DNA of 59,242 nucleotides from Phaeospirillum sp. (GCA_030824585.1 JAVBXM010000247.1:1-59242); one strand, 5' to 3'; shown: positions 7,681 to 15,498, counted from the stretch's first letter. Made by a program: numbers and translations. The notes: a model not told the origin generated them from the letters alone.

Positions 7681-9375
7681 TCATCGCAGGACCAGGGCGG
7701 CCAACAGCCCGGCGGCCAGCAGGGCCGAGACGGTCTGCCAGAACCGTACCGGGTCGCGGTCGTAGAGCGGCGGCTTCCTGAGGGGCGGCGGCTCCACCAG
7801 GGCGGAGCCGTGCTCCAGCTCCAGCACGAACTCGATGACGTCGCCCTGGCGGTCGGCGGGGCTGGGCGACAGGGCGCGGGTGATGGCCGCTTCCAGCCAG
7901 GACGGCAGGTCGGGCCGCACTTGGGTCAGGGCCGCCGGGCGGCCGAAGCGCGGCCGCGAGAACGGCTCGATCTCGCCATGAGGATAGGCGCCGGTGAAGG
8001 CGCGGAACAGGGTGGCGGCCACGGCGAACAGGTCCGAGGCCTCGGCCCCCGCCTCCCCGGCGAACAGTTCGGGGGCCATGAAGCTGGGAGTGCCGGGGAT
8101 GTCCTCGGCGCGGAACTCCTCCAGCCTGGGTATCCGGGCGACGCCCAGGTCGAGCAGGCGCAGCGAGCCGCCCTTTTCCAAGATGATGTTGTCGGGCTTG
8201 ATGTCGCGGTGGATGATCCCGGCCCGGTGCAGGGTCGCCACCGCCTTGCCCAGCTTGATGGCGATGTCCAGGCCCTCGTCCAGGCCCAGCGGCGGCTTGC
8301 GCTTCAGGCGGGCCTCCAGGGTCTCGCCCTCGTAGAACGGCATCACCGAGTAAAGCCGCGACTGCCGGCCGGGGGCGGGCTCCAGCACTTCGGCGATCCA
8401 CGGGCTGCGCACCCTTGCGGCGATCCATGCCTCGCGCAGGAAGGCGGATTTGTAGGTGGCCTCGCTGGCGACGCGCGGATGGGGGAACTTCAGCACCACC
8501 TGCCGCCCGTCGGTCTCGTCGCGCCCCAGGAACAGGCGGGAATAGCGGCCGTCGGAGAGTTGCGAGTCCAGGCGGTAGCCGTCCACCGACTCGCCCGCCC
8601 GGGGCAGGTCGCCGATGGACAGCGGCGCCAGGGCGAGGCCCAGGCTGTCCTGGTCCATGGCCGGCACGTCGATGACGTCCAGCACCAGGGCGCTGGCATT
8701 GTCGTCGCCCCCCGCCGCCAGGGCGGCGGCCACCAGGTCGTGGGCGGTCTCCTCGGGGGCCGAGCGCCGGCCCAGGATGGCGGCGATCTCGGGATCGGCC
8801 AGGGCGCCGTGCACCCCGTCGCTGCACAGCATCAGCCGGTCATGGGGCGAGACCGGGTGGTGGGCGTAGTCCAGCCGTACCGAATCCTCCAGGCCGATGG
8901 CCCGCAGCAGCACATGGGACAGGCCGGCCCGGCTCATGACGTGGTCCTGGGTCAGCCGCGACAGATGCTCGCCGGACAGGCGGTAGAGCCTTGAATCGCC
9001 CACGTGCAGAACATGCAGGGTGCGCCCCATGACCACCAGGCCGGTGAAGGTGCAGGCCATGCCGGCCAGGGTGGTGTCGGTGCGGCCCACGGTGTGGACC
9101 CAGCGGTTCAGCGTGTCGAGCACCCGCGTGGCGTTGCGCTGGGGCCCCAGGGTCTCGGGCTGCTCGAAATAGCCGTCGAGGAAGCCGCGCACCGTCAGTT
9201 CGGCGGCCTCGCGCCCGCCCTTGGCGCCGCCCATGCCGTCGGCCAGGGCGGCCAGGACGCCGCGCCCGGCGATCTGGCCGTCGCTGCCCAGGCAGGCGCC
9301 GGCGAAGTCCTCGTTGCGTTCGCGCCGCCCCGTTTCGCTGGCGACGCCGACGCGAACGCGCAAGGACCCCGCCAT
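7681..9375 (-). CDS. PP2C phosphatase / Ser-Thr protein kinase fusion, membrane-anchored
   Basis: 564 residues with opposed activities in one chain. Residues 1-235 are a PP2C-type phosphatase (RNED, ADGMGG, GDSRLY, CSDGVH, GGDDNAS metal-binding motifs all present). Residues about 270-520 are a Hanks-type kinase with Lys in VVLKF (about 295), HRDIKPDN (about 390), DLG in place of DFG, and GTPSFMAPE. The glycine loop (SDGRYSRLF) is degenerate. A single C-terminal membrane segment (about 544-563) would anchor it with the catalytic domains in the cytoplasm. The ATG overlaps the narK stop (TGATG), so it is coupled to the nitrate transporter. Related kinase genes sit beside nitrate/nitrite assimilation genes in Pseudomonas; the target is unknown to me. 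Confidence 0.88.
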   Translation of the reverse strand: MAGSLRVRVGVASETGRRERNEDFAGACLGSDGQIAGRGVLAALADGMGGAKGGREAAELTVRGFLDGYFEQPETLGPQRNATRVLDTLNRWVHTVGRTDTTLAGMACTFTGLVVMGRTLHVLHVGDSRLYRLSGEHLSRLTQDHVMSRAGLSHVLLRAIGLEDSVRLDYAHHPVSPHDRLMLCSDGVHGALADPEIAAILGRRSAPEETAHDLVAAALAAGGDDNASALVLDVIDVPAMDQDSLGLALAPLSIGDLPRAGESVDGYRLDSQLSDGRYSRLFLGRDETDGRQVVLKFPHPRVASEATYKSAFLREAWIAARVRSPWIAEVLEPAPGRQSRLYSVMPFYEGETLEARLKRKPPLGLDEGLDIAIKLGKAVATLHRAGIIHRDIKPDNIILEKGGSLRLLDLGVARIPRLEEFRAEDIPGTPSFMAPELFAGEAGAEASDLFAVAATLFRAFTGAYPHGEIEPFSRPRFGRPAALTQVRPDLPSWLEAAITRALSPSPADRQGDVIEFVLELEHGSALVEPPPLRKPPLYDRDPVRFWQTVSALLAAGLLAALVLR

Positions 9376-10649
9376 CAGACGCGGGCGCCCGACGCCGCGC
9401 CCCAGGTGGTGCGCCAGCGCCGCTTCACCCCGAACAGGGCGATCCAGCCCACCGCCACCAGGGCGCTGAAGAACAGGAAGCCGATACTGAAATTGCCGGT
9501 CATTTCCTTGGACATGCCCAGAGTCTTGGCCAGGAAGAAGCCGCCGATGCCGCCAAAGCAGCCCACCAGCCCCGTCATGGTTCCGATCTCGCCACGGAAA
9601 CGCTGCGGGATCAACTGGAACACGGCGCCGTTGCCCATGCCCAGGCACAGCACGCCCACCGAGAACACCACCACCGCCAGCCAGGCCTCGCGCGGCATGT
9701 CCAGCATGGCCCAGCCGGCCACCGCGCCGGTGCCGCCGCTGGCGGGGGCGGGGCCGGCCCCCAGGAAGGCGATGCCGAGATAGGTGACCGAGACGATGGC
9801 GAACAGCGCCAGCAGGGTGCGGATGCCGCCGATGCGGTCGGCCACGTAGCCGCCCACCGGGCGGAAGCACGAGCCGAACATCACGACGATGGCCACCATC
9901 AGGCCGGCGGTCACGCCGGACACGTGGTACTGGATGGTGAAATACAGCGGCAGCGAGTTGGCCAGGCCGACGAAGCCGCCGAAGGTGATGAAGTAGAAGA
10001 ACATGAACCACCAGCTGTCGCGGTCGGCGAAGATGGCCTTGTACTTGGCGAGCGTCACCGGCGAGCGGGCTCCCGGCGCCTCCTTGGAGAACACCACGTA
10101 GAACAGCAAGGTGGGGATCAGGGGGATCAGCAGGGTGGCGAGCGCGGTCTGCCAGCCGTATTTCTCGGCCAGGGACGGGATGATCAGGGCGTCGAGCACC
10201 GTGCCCATGTTGCCGGCGCCGGCGATGCCCATGACGATGCCCTGGTACTGGGGCGGATACCACTTGCTGGCCTGGGGCAGGGCCACGGCGAAGGAGGCGC
10301 CGGCCAGGCCGAGGACCACGCCCAGCAATTCCACCTCCAGCGGCGAATGCAGGCCGAAGGCCCAGGCGTAGGCGATGCCGGCGATGACGACGACCTGGGC
10401 GACGGTGCCGGTGATCTTGGCGCCGAACTGGTCGCAGAAGACGCCCATGGGCACCCGCAGGATGGCGCCGGCCAGGATCGGGATGGCCACCATGGTGAAC
10501 CTCTCGCCCACCGGAATGCTGAGCTCGGCGGCGATATAGACGATCAGCGGGCCGAGCGTGACCCAGGCCATGAAGCTGAAGTCGAAATAGAGGAACGAGG
10601 CCAGCAGTGTCGGCCAGTGCCCCGCCTTCTTGAAATCCTTGAAATTCAT
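9375..10649 (-). CDS. nasA: NarK/NasA-type nitrate/nitrite transporter (MFS)
   Basis: 424-residue polytopic major-facilitator protein of the nitrate/nitrite porter family, with about 12 hydrophobic segments and the nitrate-signature glycine stretches (AGAGNMGT near the middle, GCFGGIGGFF toward the C-terminus). It would import nitrate across the inner membrane, parallel to the ABC system nrtABD. The frame is open 59 codons further upstream through the leader hairpins; the ATG at 10649, preceded by AAGGA, is the natural start. First gene of a two-gene operon with the phosphatase-kinase. Confidence 0.9.
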   Translation of the reverse strand: MNFKDFKKAGHWPTLLASFLYFDFSFMAWVTLGPLIVYIAAELSIPVGERFTMVAIPILAGAILRVPMGVFCDQFGAKITGTVAQVVVIAGIAYAWAFGLHSPLEVELLGVVLGLAGASFAVALPQASKWYPPQYQGIVMGIAGAGNMGTVLDALIIPSLAEKYGWQTALATLLIPLIPTLLFYVVFSKEAPGARSPVTLAKYKAIFADRDSWWFMFFYFITFGGFVGLANSLPLYFTIQYHVSGVTAGLMVAIVVMFGSCFRPVGGYVADRIGGIRTLLALFAIVSVTYLGIAFLGAGPAPASGGTGAVAGWAMLDMPREAWLAVVVFSVGVLCLGMGNGAVFQLIPQRFRGEIGTMTGLVGCFGGIGGFFLAKTLGMSKEMTGNFSIGFLFFSALVAVGWIALFGVKRRWRTTWGAASGARV

Positions 10650-10772
10650 CGCTTGCGATCCTTCCAGCAAAAAAGGCGCTCCGCGAACGGACGGATCTCC
10701 CCCGGCGGGGCCGTCGATTCGTGGAACGCCTTTGTTCCGGGCCGGACCTCGTCCTTGAGGCCGGCCGATTTG
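10650..10772 (-). promoter_or_regulatory. NasT (ANTAR) antitermination leader RNA of nasA-kinase operon
   Basis: The most compact of the three leaders. Hairpin 1 (10740-10766) has a GGCCGG/CCGGCC outer stem, CTC/GAG inner stem and loop AAGGAC; hairpin 2 (10723-10738) is GGAAC-AAAGGC-GTTCC, one nucleotide away. Both loops fit A1/G4. The terminator at 10669-10734 competes with hairpin 2. Confidence 0.87.
10669..10734 (-). terminator. Conditional intrinsic terminator in the narK/nasA leader
   Basis: The minus strand pairs AAAGGCGTTCCACGAA with TTCGCGGAGCGCCTTT and ends in six U (10674-10669). The 5' arm shares AAAGGCGTTCC with the second ANTAR hairpin at 10723-10738. Confidence 0.85.
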
Positions 10773-10783
10773 CCATAGGGAAA

Positions 10784-10799
10784 AGCAATGGGCGTGCCA
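10784..10799 (-). promoter_or_regulatory. Sigma-54 promoter of nasA-kinase operon
   Basis: The minus strand reads TGGCAC-GCCCA-TTGCT, an exact -24/-12 consensus. The first leader hairpin begins about 18 nt downstream of its -12 end. Confidence 0.88.
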
Positions 10800-10839
10800 G
10801 CCCGGGAACGGGAGGAATGGTGCCAATCATTCATTGGAA

Positions 10840-10890
10840 ATGCATAAATTTTAATCCGCAATCAGGATGCGGATTAAAAAAGCGGCATGC
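10840..10890. promoter_or_regulatory. Inverted pair of AT-rich motifs between nasT and nasA
   Basis: TGCATAAATTTTAATCCGCA (plus, from 10841) faces TGCCGCTTTTTTAATCCGCA (minus, from 10889), giving AATCCGCA/TGCGGATT as inner inverted repeat with a 7-base gap. It lies 41-90 bp upstream of the -24 box, as at the other two nitrate promoters. The inner arms could also act as a terminator after nasT (stem then A/T run). Confidence 0.5.
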
Positions 10891-11468
10891 TAGCCGAGCA
10901 GTTCGGCGGCCTCGATGATCTTGTTGGCGATGTCGATCAGCCGCTGCTTCTGGTCCATGGCCATGCGGCGCATCAGACGATAGGCCTCGTCCTCCTCGAC
11001 CTTGCGCCGCTTCATCAAGATGCCCTTGGCCTTCTCGATCTGCTTGCGCTCGGCCAGGGTGGTCCGCGCCTTGTCCAGTTCGCCGCGCAGGGACTGGAAC
11101 TGGGCGAAGCGGGCGATGGCCACGTCGATCACCGGACGGACCCGGTCGGGCTTCAGCCCGTCGACCACATAGGCGGAAACCCCGGCCTCCACGGCGGCCT
11201 TGATGGTTTCCGGCTTGCCGTCCTGGGCGAACATCACCACCGGGCGGCCCTGCTCGATACCGACCCGGCGCATGTCCTCCAAGGTGTCGCGGTCGGGGGA
11301 ATCGATGTCGACGATGATCACGTCGGCGGCCAGTTCCGCCACCCGGGCGGGCAGCCCGGCGCCGCTGGCGAACACCGCCACCACGGTGAAGCCGTCGGCT
11401 TCCAGCGCGTCGCGGACCATTTCCGCCCGGTCCCGCTCATCGTCGACCACGATGACCCGCAATCCCAT
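10890..11468 (-). CDS. nasT: ANTAR-domain antiterminator NasT
   Basis: 192-residue RNA-binding response regulator. The N-terminal receiver domain has D9-D10 and the phospho-acceptor position D54 (IIVDID), and the C-terminal ANTAR domain (about 130-190) begins ERKQIEKAKGILMKR and ends KIIEAAELL. By family knowledge, NasT binds a two-hairpin RNA target and prevents termination, and NasS holds it inactive without nitrate. Three such targets lie in this window upstream of nasS-nirBD, nrtABD and nasA. The ATG at 11468 begins the receiver fold directly; a longer open frame upstream adds a non-conserved 33-residue stretch. No leader stands before nasT itself. Confidence 0.92.
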   Translation of the reverse strand: MGLRVIVVDDERDRAEMVRDALEADGFTVVAVFASGAGLPARVAELAADVIIVDIDSPDRDTLEDMRRVGIEQGRPVVMFAQDGKPETIKAAVEAGVSAYVVDGLKPDRVRPVIDVAIARFAQFQSLRGELDKARTTLAERKQIEKAKGILMKRRKVEEDEAYRLMRRMAMDQKQRLIDIANKIIEAAELLG

Positions 11469-11609
11469 GACCCGTCCCCGTTCCTGTGTTCCCGGAAAAC
11501 AAGCATGCATCATGCCAGTTGCCTCGCGGGTCGCTCCTCTCGGGAACTTAGGCGATCGGCCAGGCATTGCAATGGCCGACCGGGGTGATACCCTCGAAGC
11601 GGAAAGCGA

Positions 11610-12212
11610 ATGAGGAGCGGACCCAAGGTGACCCGATCGATCATGGTGACGGCCCTGCTCATGGCCCTGGCGGCTTTTCCGGCCGTGGCCGGCGGCAAGG
11701 GCGGCAAGGAAGGCGGCAGCAGCGGCGGCGAATCCCAGGGCGCCATGTGGGCGACCCTTCCCGGTCCGCGGGAAATCGTGGTGCCGCCGCCGCAGGCCAG
11801 CGAAAGCCTGGGGGTCGTTTCGGTCAGCGCCACCATGTGGGCCGGCTCGGGTTCGGCCAAGTGCCGGGTCAACTTCACCATCGAGAACTATTCCTCGGCC
11901 AACGTGGCGCTGGGCTTCATCGGCCGTACCTTCGGGGCCAAGGACGAACTGGTGGACAATTGGGTGATCACCGTCGCCACCCTGCCGCCCAACGGCCGCA
12001 CCGGCCGGCTGTTCTCCTGCACCTTGGGGGCGACCCAGTTCACCCTGGTCCCCACCAGCGGCTACGACTGGCCGCCGGCCAAATGCATCAAGGCGGGCGA
12101 GGAGACGGAAATGTGTCCGCTGACCCTCAAGCTCACCTCCACCGTCCCCATCGTCCTCAACAAGGAAGAGAAAAAAGAAGAGAAGAAGGACGATAAGAAG
12201 GGGAAGAAATAG
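11610..12212 (+). CDS. Secreted protein of unknown function with Lys-rich tail
   Basis: 200 residues. The N-terminus is a clear Sec signal (MVTALLMALAAFPAVAG), followed by a Gly/Lys-rich linker, a compact domain of about 120 residues with four cysteines (CRV, SCT, KCI, MCP) that could form two periplasmic disulfides, and a highly charged C-terminus (EEKKEEKKDDKKGKK). I do not recognise the family. A GTG at 11628 with GAGGAG upstream is an alternative start that still keeps the signal peptide. It is divergent from nasT and precedes the copper-receptor genes, with which it need not be linked. Confidence 0.7.
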   Translation: MRSGPKVTRSIMVTALLMALAAFPAVAGGKGGKEGGSSGGESQGAMWATLPGPREIVVPPPQASESLGVVSVSATMWAGSGSAKCRVNFTIENYSSANVALGFIGRTFGAKDELVDNWVITVATLPPNGRTGRLFSCTLGATQFTLVPTSGYDWPPAKCIKAGEETEMCPLTLKLTSTVPIVLNKEEKKEEKKDDKKGKK

Positions 12213-12286
12213 CCCCTAAACTTCTGTCGGACTTGCGGAGGGATGCTTCCGAACCTAGGGTCGCGGTTCGCAGGGGGCTTTCGCGC

Positions 12287-12658
12287 ATGATCCGGACATC
12301 AGGAAGCGGCTGGATAAGGCGCGCGGCAGCGTGGCTGCTGGCCCTCGCCCTGTTGCTGGGCACCGCCCCGCCGGTTCCGGGGACGCTGGGGGCCGGCGGG
12401 CCGGATTCCTTCGTTGCCGCCGATCTCTGCGCCGTGGCCGGTCATGTGAGCGATCCGGCCAAGACCGCCGGGGCGGACCATGATTGCGGCGGCCATTGCT
12501 GTGTCTTGTCGGGCAAGGTGCTGCCGCCCGCTCCGTTGTCGGCCCGGCCGCTCGGCGCGGTGGTTGCCGCACCGACCGCGCCGGCTCCATCGCCGGCCCC
12601 GGCCGAGCCGCCGTTCTCCGTCCATCCCGCCCGCGCTCCTCCGGTCCTCGCCGCCTAG
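12287..12658 (+). CDS. Small Cys/His protein (DUF2946-like), partner of copper receptor
   Basis: 123 residues starting at ATG 12287 (an upstream ATG at 12233 adds a non-conserved stretch). One N-terminal hydrophobic segment (AAAWLLALALLLGTAPP) suggests a signal peptide or anchor. The middle has DHDCGGHCCV, a Cys/His cluster suited to a soft metal such as copper, and the rest is Pro/Ala-rich. Proteins of this sort are often found immediately upstream of TonB-dependent copper receptors, as here (54 nt gap). The family name is from memory of its pattern; a metal role is inferred. Confidence 0.6.
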   Translation: MIRTSGSGWIRRAAAWLLALALLLGTAPPVPGTLGAGGPDSFVAADLCAVAGHVSDPAKTAGADHDCGGHCCVLSGKVLPPAPLSARPLGAVVAAPTAPAPSPAPAEPPFSVHPARAPPVLAA

Positions 12659-12712
12659 ATAACGGCCCGTTCGTCCGGGCCGCCTTCAGCGATTCATTCA
12701 TCGAGGACCATC

Positions 12713-14842
12713 ATGACCTGCCACGCGATTCATCGTGGCGGACGTCGGCGCGGCCGCGTTCGCCTGCTCAGCACGACCATTCTCGCCACCACCCTCATGG
12801 CCGGGGCCGCCCGGGCCGAGGACCCCCAGGCGATTCCCGAGGTGGTGATCAGCGCCCCGCGCTTCAGCGTGCCCGAGGCCGCCAAGACCGAGGCCGCCGG
12901 CGACACCGCCAGGCTGCTGTCCGGCACGCCGGGCCTCAACCTCATTTCCAACGGCGGCGTTTCCAGCCTGCCCGACATCCACGGCCTGGCCGACGACCGG
13001 CTGAAGATCGTGGTCGACGGCATGGAGGTCACCTCGGCCTGCTCCAACCACATGAACCCGCCGCTGTCCTATATGGACTCCTCCAAGGTCGAGAAGGTCG
13101 AGGTGTGGAGCGGCATCACCCCGGTCAGCGTCGGCGGCGACAATATCGGCGGCGTCATTTCCGTGAAGTCCGCCCCGCCGGTCTTCGCCAGGCCGGGCGA
13201 GCGCTATGCCGTGGGCGGCAGCGCCTCGGCCTTCTACAAGAGCGTCAACGACGGGATCGGCGGTTCCCTGGCCCTGCACGGCGCCAACGAGACTTTCAGC
13301 CTGGGCTATGACGGGTCGTGGTCGAAGGGCCGCGACTACTATGCCGGCGGTGACAACACGGCCGTCCTCTCCACCCTCTACGAGGCGCGCAACCACGCCC
13401 TGACCTTCGGCGCCCAGCACGAGGGGCATCTGCTGGTGCTGCAGGCCGGCCAGCACGACATCCCCTACCAGGGCTTTTCCAACCAGCATATGGATATGAC
13501 CGGCAACCGGGGCCTGCACGGCAAGGGCCGCTACGAGGGTGAATTCGGCTGGGGCAAGCTGGAGACCCGCGCCTACTGGCAGCAGGTCAAGCACTCCATG
13601 GACCAGATCGCCAGCGAAAAGGGCGGGCAGATGCCCATGCGCACCGAAGCCATGGATGTCGGCTACGCCGTCAAGGGCGATGTCCGGGTCTCGGAAAGCC
13701 AGACCATCCGGATCGGCCAGGAATTCCACCGCTTCCAGTTGGACGATTGGTGGCCGCCGGTGGCCGGCAGCATGATGATGTCGCCCAATACCTTCAAGTC
13801 CATCAACGACGGCACCCGCGACGTGATCAGCGCCTTCGTCGAGTGGGAGGAGAAGTGGTCGCCGCAATGGACCACCTTGCTGGGGGTGCGCAGCGACACC
13901 GTCGTGATGGATACCGGCAACGTCGCCGGCTACGCCACTTCGGGCACCGAGGCCGCCAACGCGGCGGCCTTCAACGCCAAGAACCACGCCAAGACCGACT
14001 TCAACTTCGACCTCACCGCCCTGGTCCGCTACGAGCCCAGCGCGGTCAGCGCCGGCGAGTTCGGCTATGCCAGGAAGTCCCGTTCGCCCAACCTCTACGA
14101 GCGCTATGCTTGGTCGACGACCGCCATGGATAGCGCCATGATCAACTGGTTCGGCGACGCCAACGGCTATGTGGGCGACCCGGGCGTGCGGCCCGAGGTG
14201 GCCCACACGGTCAGCACGTCCTTCGCCCTGCACGACGCGGGCCGCAAGGACTGGGCGGCCAGGATGACGCCGTATTTCACCTATATCGCCGACTATATCG
14301 GGGTCGATTATGTCAGTACCTCGACCACCCGCGGCTCACGTTTCCCGTTGCTCAAGTTCGCCAACCACGACGCCATGATGTACGGCGTCGACGTCTCGGG
14401 CAGCACCTTCCTGGCCCGCGACACGGGATACGGCGACTTCAAGGTCTCGGGGGTCATCGGCTGGCTGCATGGCGAGATGGTCAACACCGGCAAGTCCATG
14501 TACCACGTCATGCCCATCAACGGCAAAACCGCCATCGAGCACGGCCTGGGCGGCTGGACCAATGCCGTCGAGGTGCAACTGGTGGGAACCAAGGCGGGGG
14601 TCGATCCCCTGCGCAACGAACCCAAGACGCCGGGCTATGCCCTGCTCAACCTGCGCAGCGGCTACGAGTGGGAGAATTTCCAGATCAATCTCGGCATCGA
14701 GAACCTGTTCGACAAGCGCTACTACCACCCGCTGGGCGGCGTCGATTATTCCGAATGGACGCGCCACAAGTCGACCGGCCAGGTGGGAGCCTTGCCGGCG
14801 CCGGGACGCTCGTTCAACGCGGCGGTCACGGTGAAGTTCTGA
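12713..14842 (+). CDS. TonB-dependent outer-membrane receptor, copper (OprC/NosA) type
   Basis: 709 residues: an N-terminal signal peptide (ending near ARA), a plug domain beginning with a TonB-box-like EVVISAPR, and a beta-barrel ending in aromatic -VKF. The plug contains TSACSNHMNPP, where C110-x3-M114 matches the Cys/Met copper site reported for OprC; a later NQHMDM segment may supply further ligands. Copper uptake is therefore preferred over cobalamin, even though cob genes follow on the other strand. It lies downstream of the small Cys/His protein. Confidence 0.85.
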   Translation: MTCHAIHRGGRRRGRVRLLSTTILATTLMAGAARAEDPQAIPEVVISAPRFSVPEAAKTEAAGDTARLLSGTPGLNLISNGGVSSLPDIHGLADDRLKIVVDGMEVTSACSNHMNPPLSYMDSSKVEKVEVWSGITPVSVGGDNIGGVISVKSAPPVFARPGERYAVGGSASAFYKSVNDGIGGSLALHGANETFSLGYDGSWSKGRDYYAGGDNTAVLSTLYEARNHALTFGAQHEGHLLVLQAGQHDIPYQGFSNQHMDMTGNRGLHGKGRYEGEFGWGKLETRAYWQQVKHSMDQIASEKGGQMPMRTEAMDVGYAVKGDVRVSESQTIRIGQEFHRFQLDDWWPPVAGSMMMSPNTFKSINDGTRDVISAFVEWEEKWSPQWTTLLGVRSDTVVMDTGNVAGYATSGTEAANAAAFNAKNHAKTDFNFDLTALVRYEPSAVSAGEFGYARKSRSPNLYERYAWSTTAMDSAMINWFGDANGYVGDPGVRPEVAHTVSTSFALHDAGRKDWAARMTPYFTYIADYIGVDYVSTSTTRGSRFPLLKFANHDAMMYGVDVSGSTFLARDTGYGDFKVSGVIGWLHGEMVNTGKSMYHVMPINGKTAIEHGLGGWTNAVEVQLVGTKAGVDPLRNEPKTPGYALLNLRSGYEWENFQINLGIENLFDKRYYHPLGGVDYSEWTRHKSTGQVGALPAPGRSFNAAVTVKF

Positions 14843-14850
14843 TCCCGTGG

Positions 14851-14876
14851 GCCGAGGGGGGCTTTCCCCTCTCGGT
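14851..14876. terminator. Possible hairpin between convergent genes
   Basis: CCGAGGGG (14852-14859) pairs with CCCCTCTCGG (14866-14875) between the 3' ends of the TonB receptor and the phosphatase gene. It lacks a strong U tract in either direction, so the call is weak. Confidence 0.35.
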
Positions 14877-14886
14877 CCCCTCGGCA

Positions 14887-15498
14887 TCAGGCATAGGGCT
14901 GGGCGTTGACCGTTTCGACGCGCCAGCCCGACGCCGTCGAGTCCAGGCGGGTCAGCGACAGCGGCTTGGCCGCGAAGCGCAGCGCCTGCTCCGGCGTCAG
15001 GCCCAGGGCCACCGCCAGGGCGGCCCGTATGGTTCCCGCATGGACCACCGCCAGGATGTCGCGGCCCGCCTGGGCGGCGGTGATCTGTTCCAGGGCGGCG
15101 CGGACCCGCTCGACCATGGCGGCGAAGCTTTCGCCACCGGGCGGAGTGGAATCGGCGGGATTGGCCCAGAAGGCGGCGAGGTCGGGGTCCTTGGCCGCTT
15201 CCAGTTCCAGCCACGAGCGGCCCTGCCAGCGGCCGAAATCCTGTTCGACCAGATCGGGCTCGATCATGGGCGGCGGCAGCAGCAGGCCGGCCGCCTCCAG
15301 CGCCCCGGCGGTCTGGCGGCAGCGGATCAGGCCGCTTTCCACCAGCACCGGATTGACCGGCAGGGCGCGGGCCAGGGACTGGAACACCTCGTCCTCCGAG
15401 GTGTCGCAGGCCACGTCCAGGCGGCCGGTGATGCGGCCGTGCGGGCAGGGGACCGGGGCGTGGCGCAGCAGCCACCAGCGGGTGGAATTGGTGCTCAT
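14887..15498 (-). CDS. cobC: Histidine phosphatase family protein, probable alpha-ribazole phosphatase
   Basis: 203-residue phosphoglycerate-mutase-like phosphatase. The catalytic LRHA motif (the usual RHG is RHA here) is at residues 11-14, with the second Arg/Glu pair around IRCRQT and a C-terminal VVHAGTIRAAL containing the second catalytic His. Its start overlaps the cobS stop by 4 nt (ATGA) and cobT is divergent, so it most likely removes phosphate from alpha-ribazole phosphate in cobalamin lower-ligand assembly. The frame continues far upstream through cobS, but ATG 15498 is the real start. Other phosphatase roles cannot be excluded. Confidence 0.8.
   Translation of the reverse strand: MSTNSTRWWLLRHAPVPCPHGRITGRLDVACDTSEDEVFQSLARALPVNPVLVESGLIRCRQTAGALEAAGLLLPPPMIEPDLVEQDFGRWQGRSWLELEAAKDPDLAAFWANPADSTPPGGESFAAMVERVRAALEQITAAQAGRDILAVVHAGTIRAALAVALGLTPEQALRFAAKPLSLTRLDSTASGWRVETVNAQPYA

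Noticed and set aside
7681-10830. A fusion of the transporter and phosphatase-kinase in one 1049-codon frame
   Set aside because: The first part is the nasA gene read in the wrong phase. The kinase gene starts at 9375, overlapping the nasA stop by one base.
11510-11881. 123-codon minus-strand ORF upstream of nasT
   Set aside because: Antisense to the secreted-protein gene, which has a signal peptide and disulfide-type domain; no support for the opposite reading.
12659-12712. Cobalamin riboswitch before the TonB receptor
   Set aside because: The gap is far too short, no B12-box-like sequence is seen, and the receptor has a copper signature. Nor is there room for a riboswitch between cobS and cobT, which overlap or abut.
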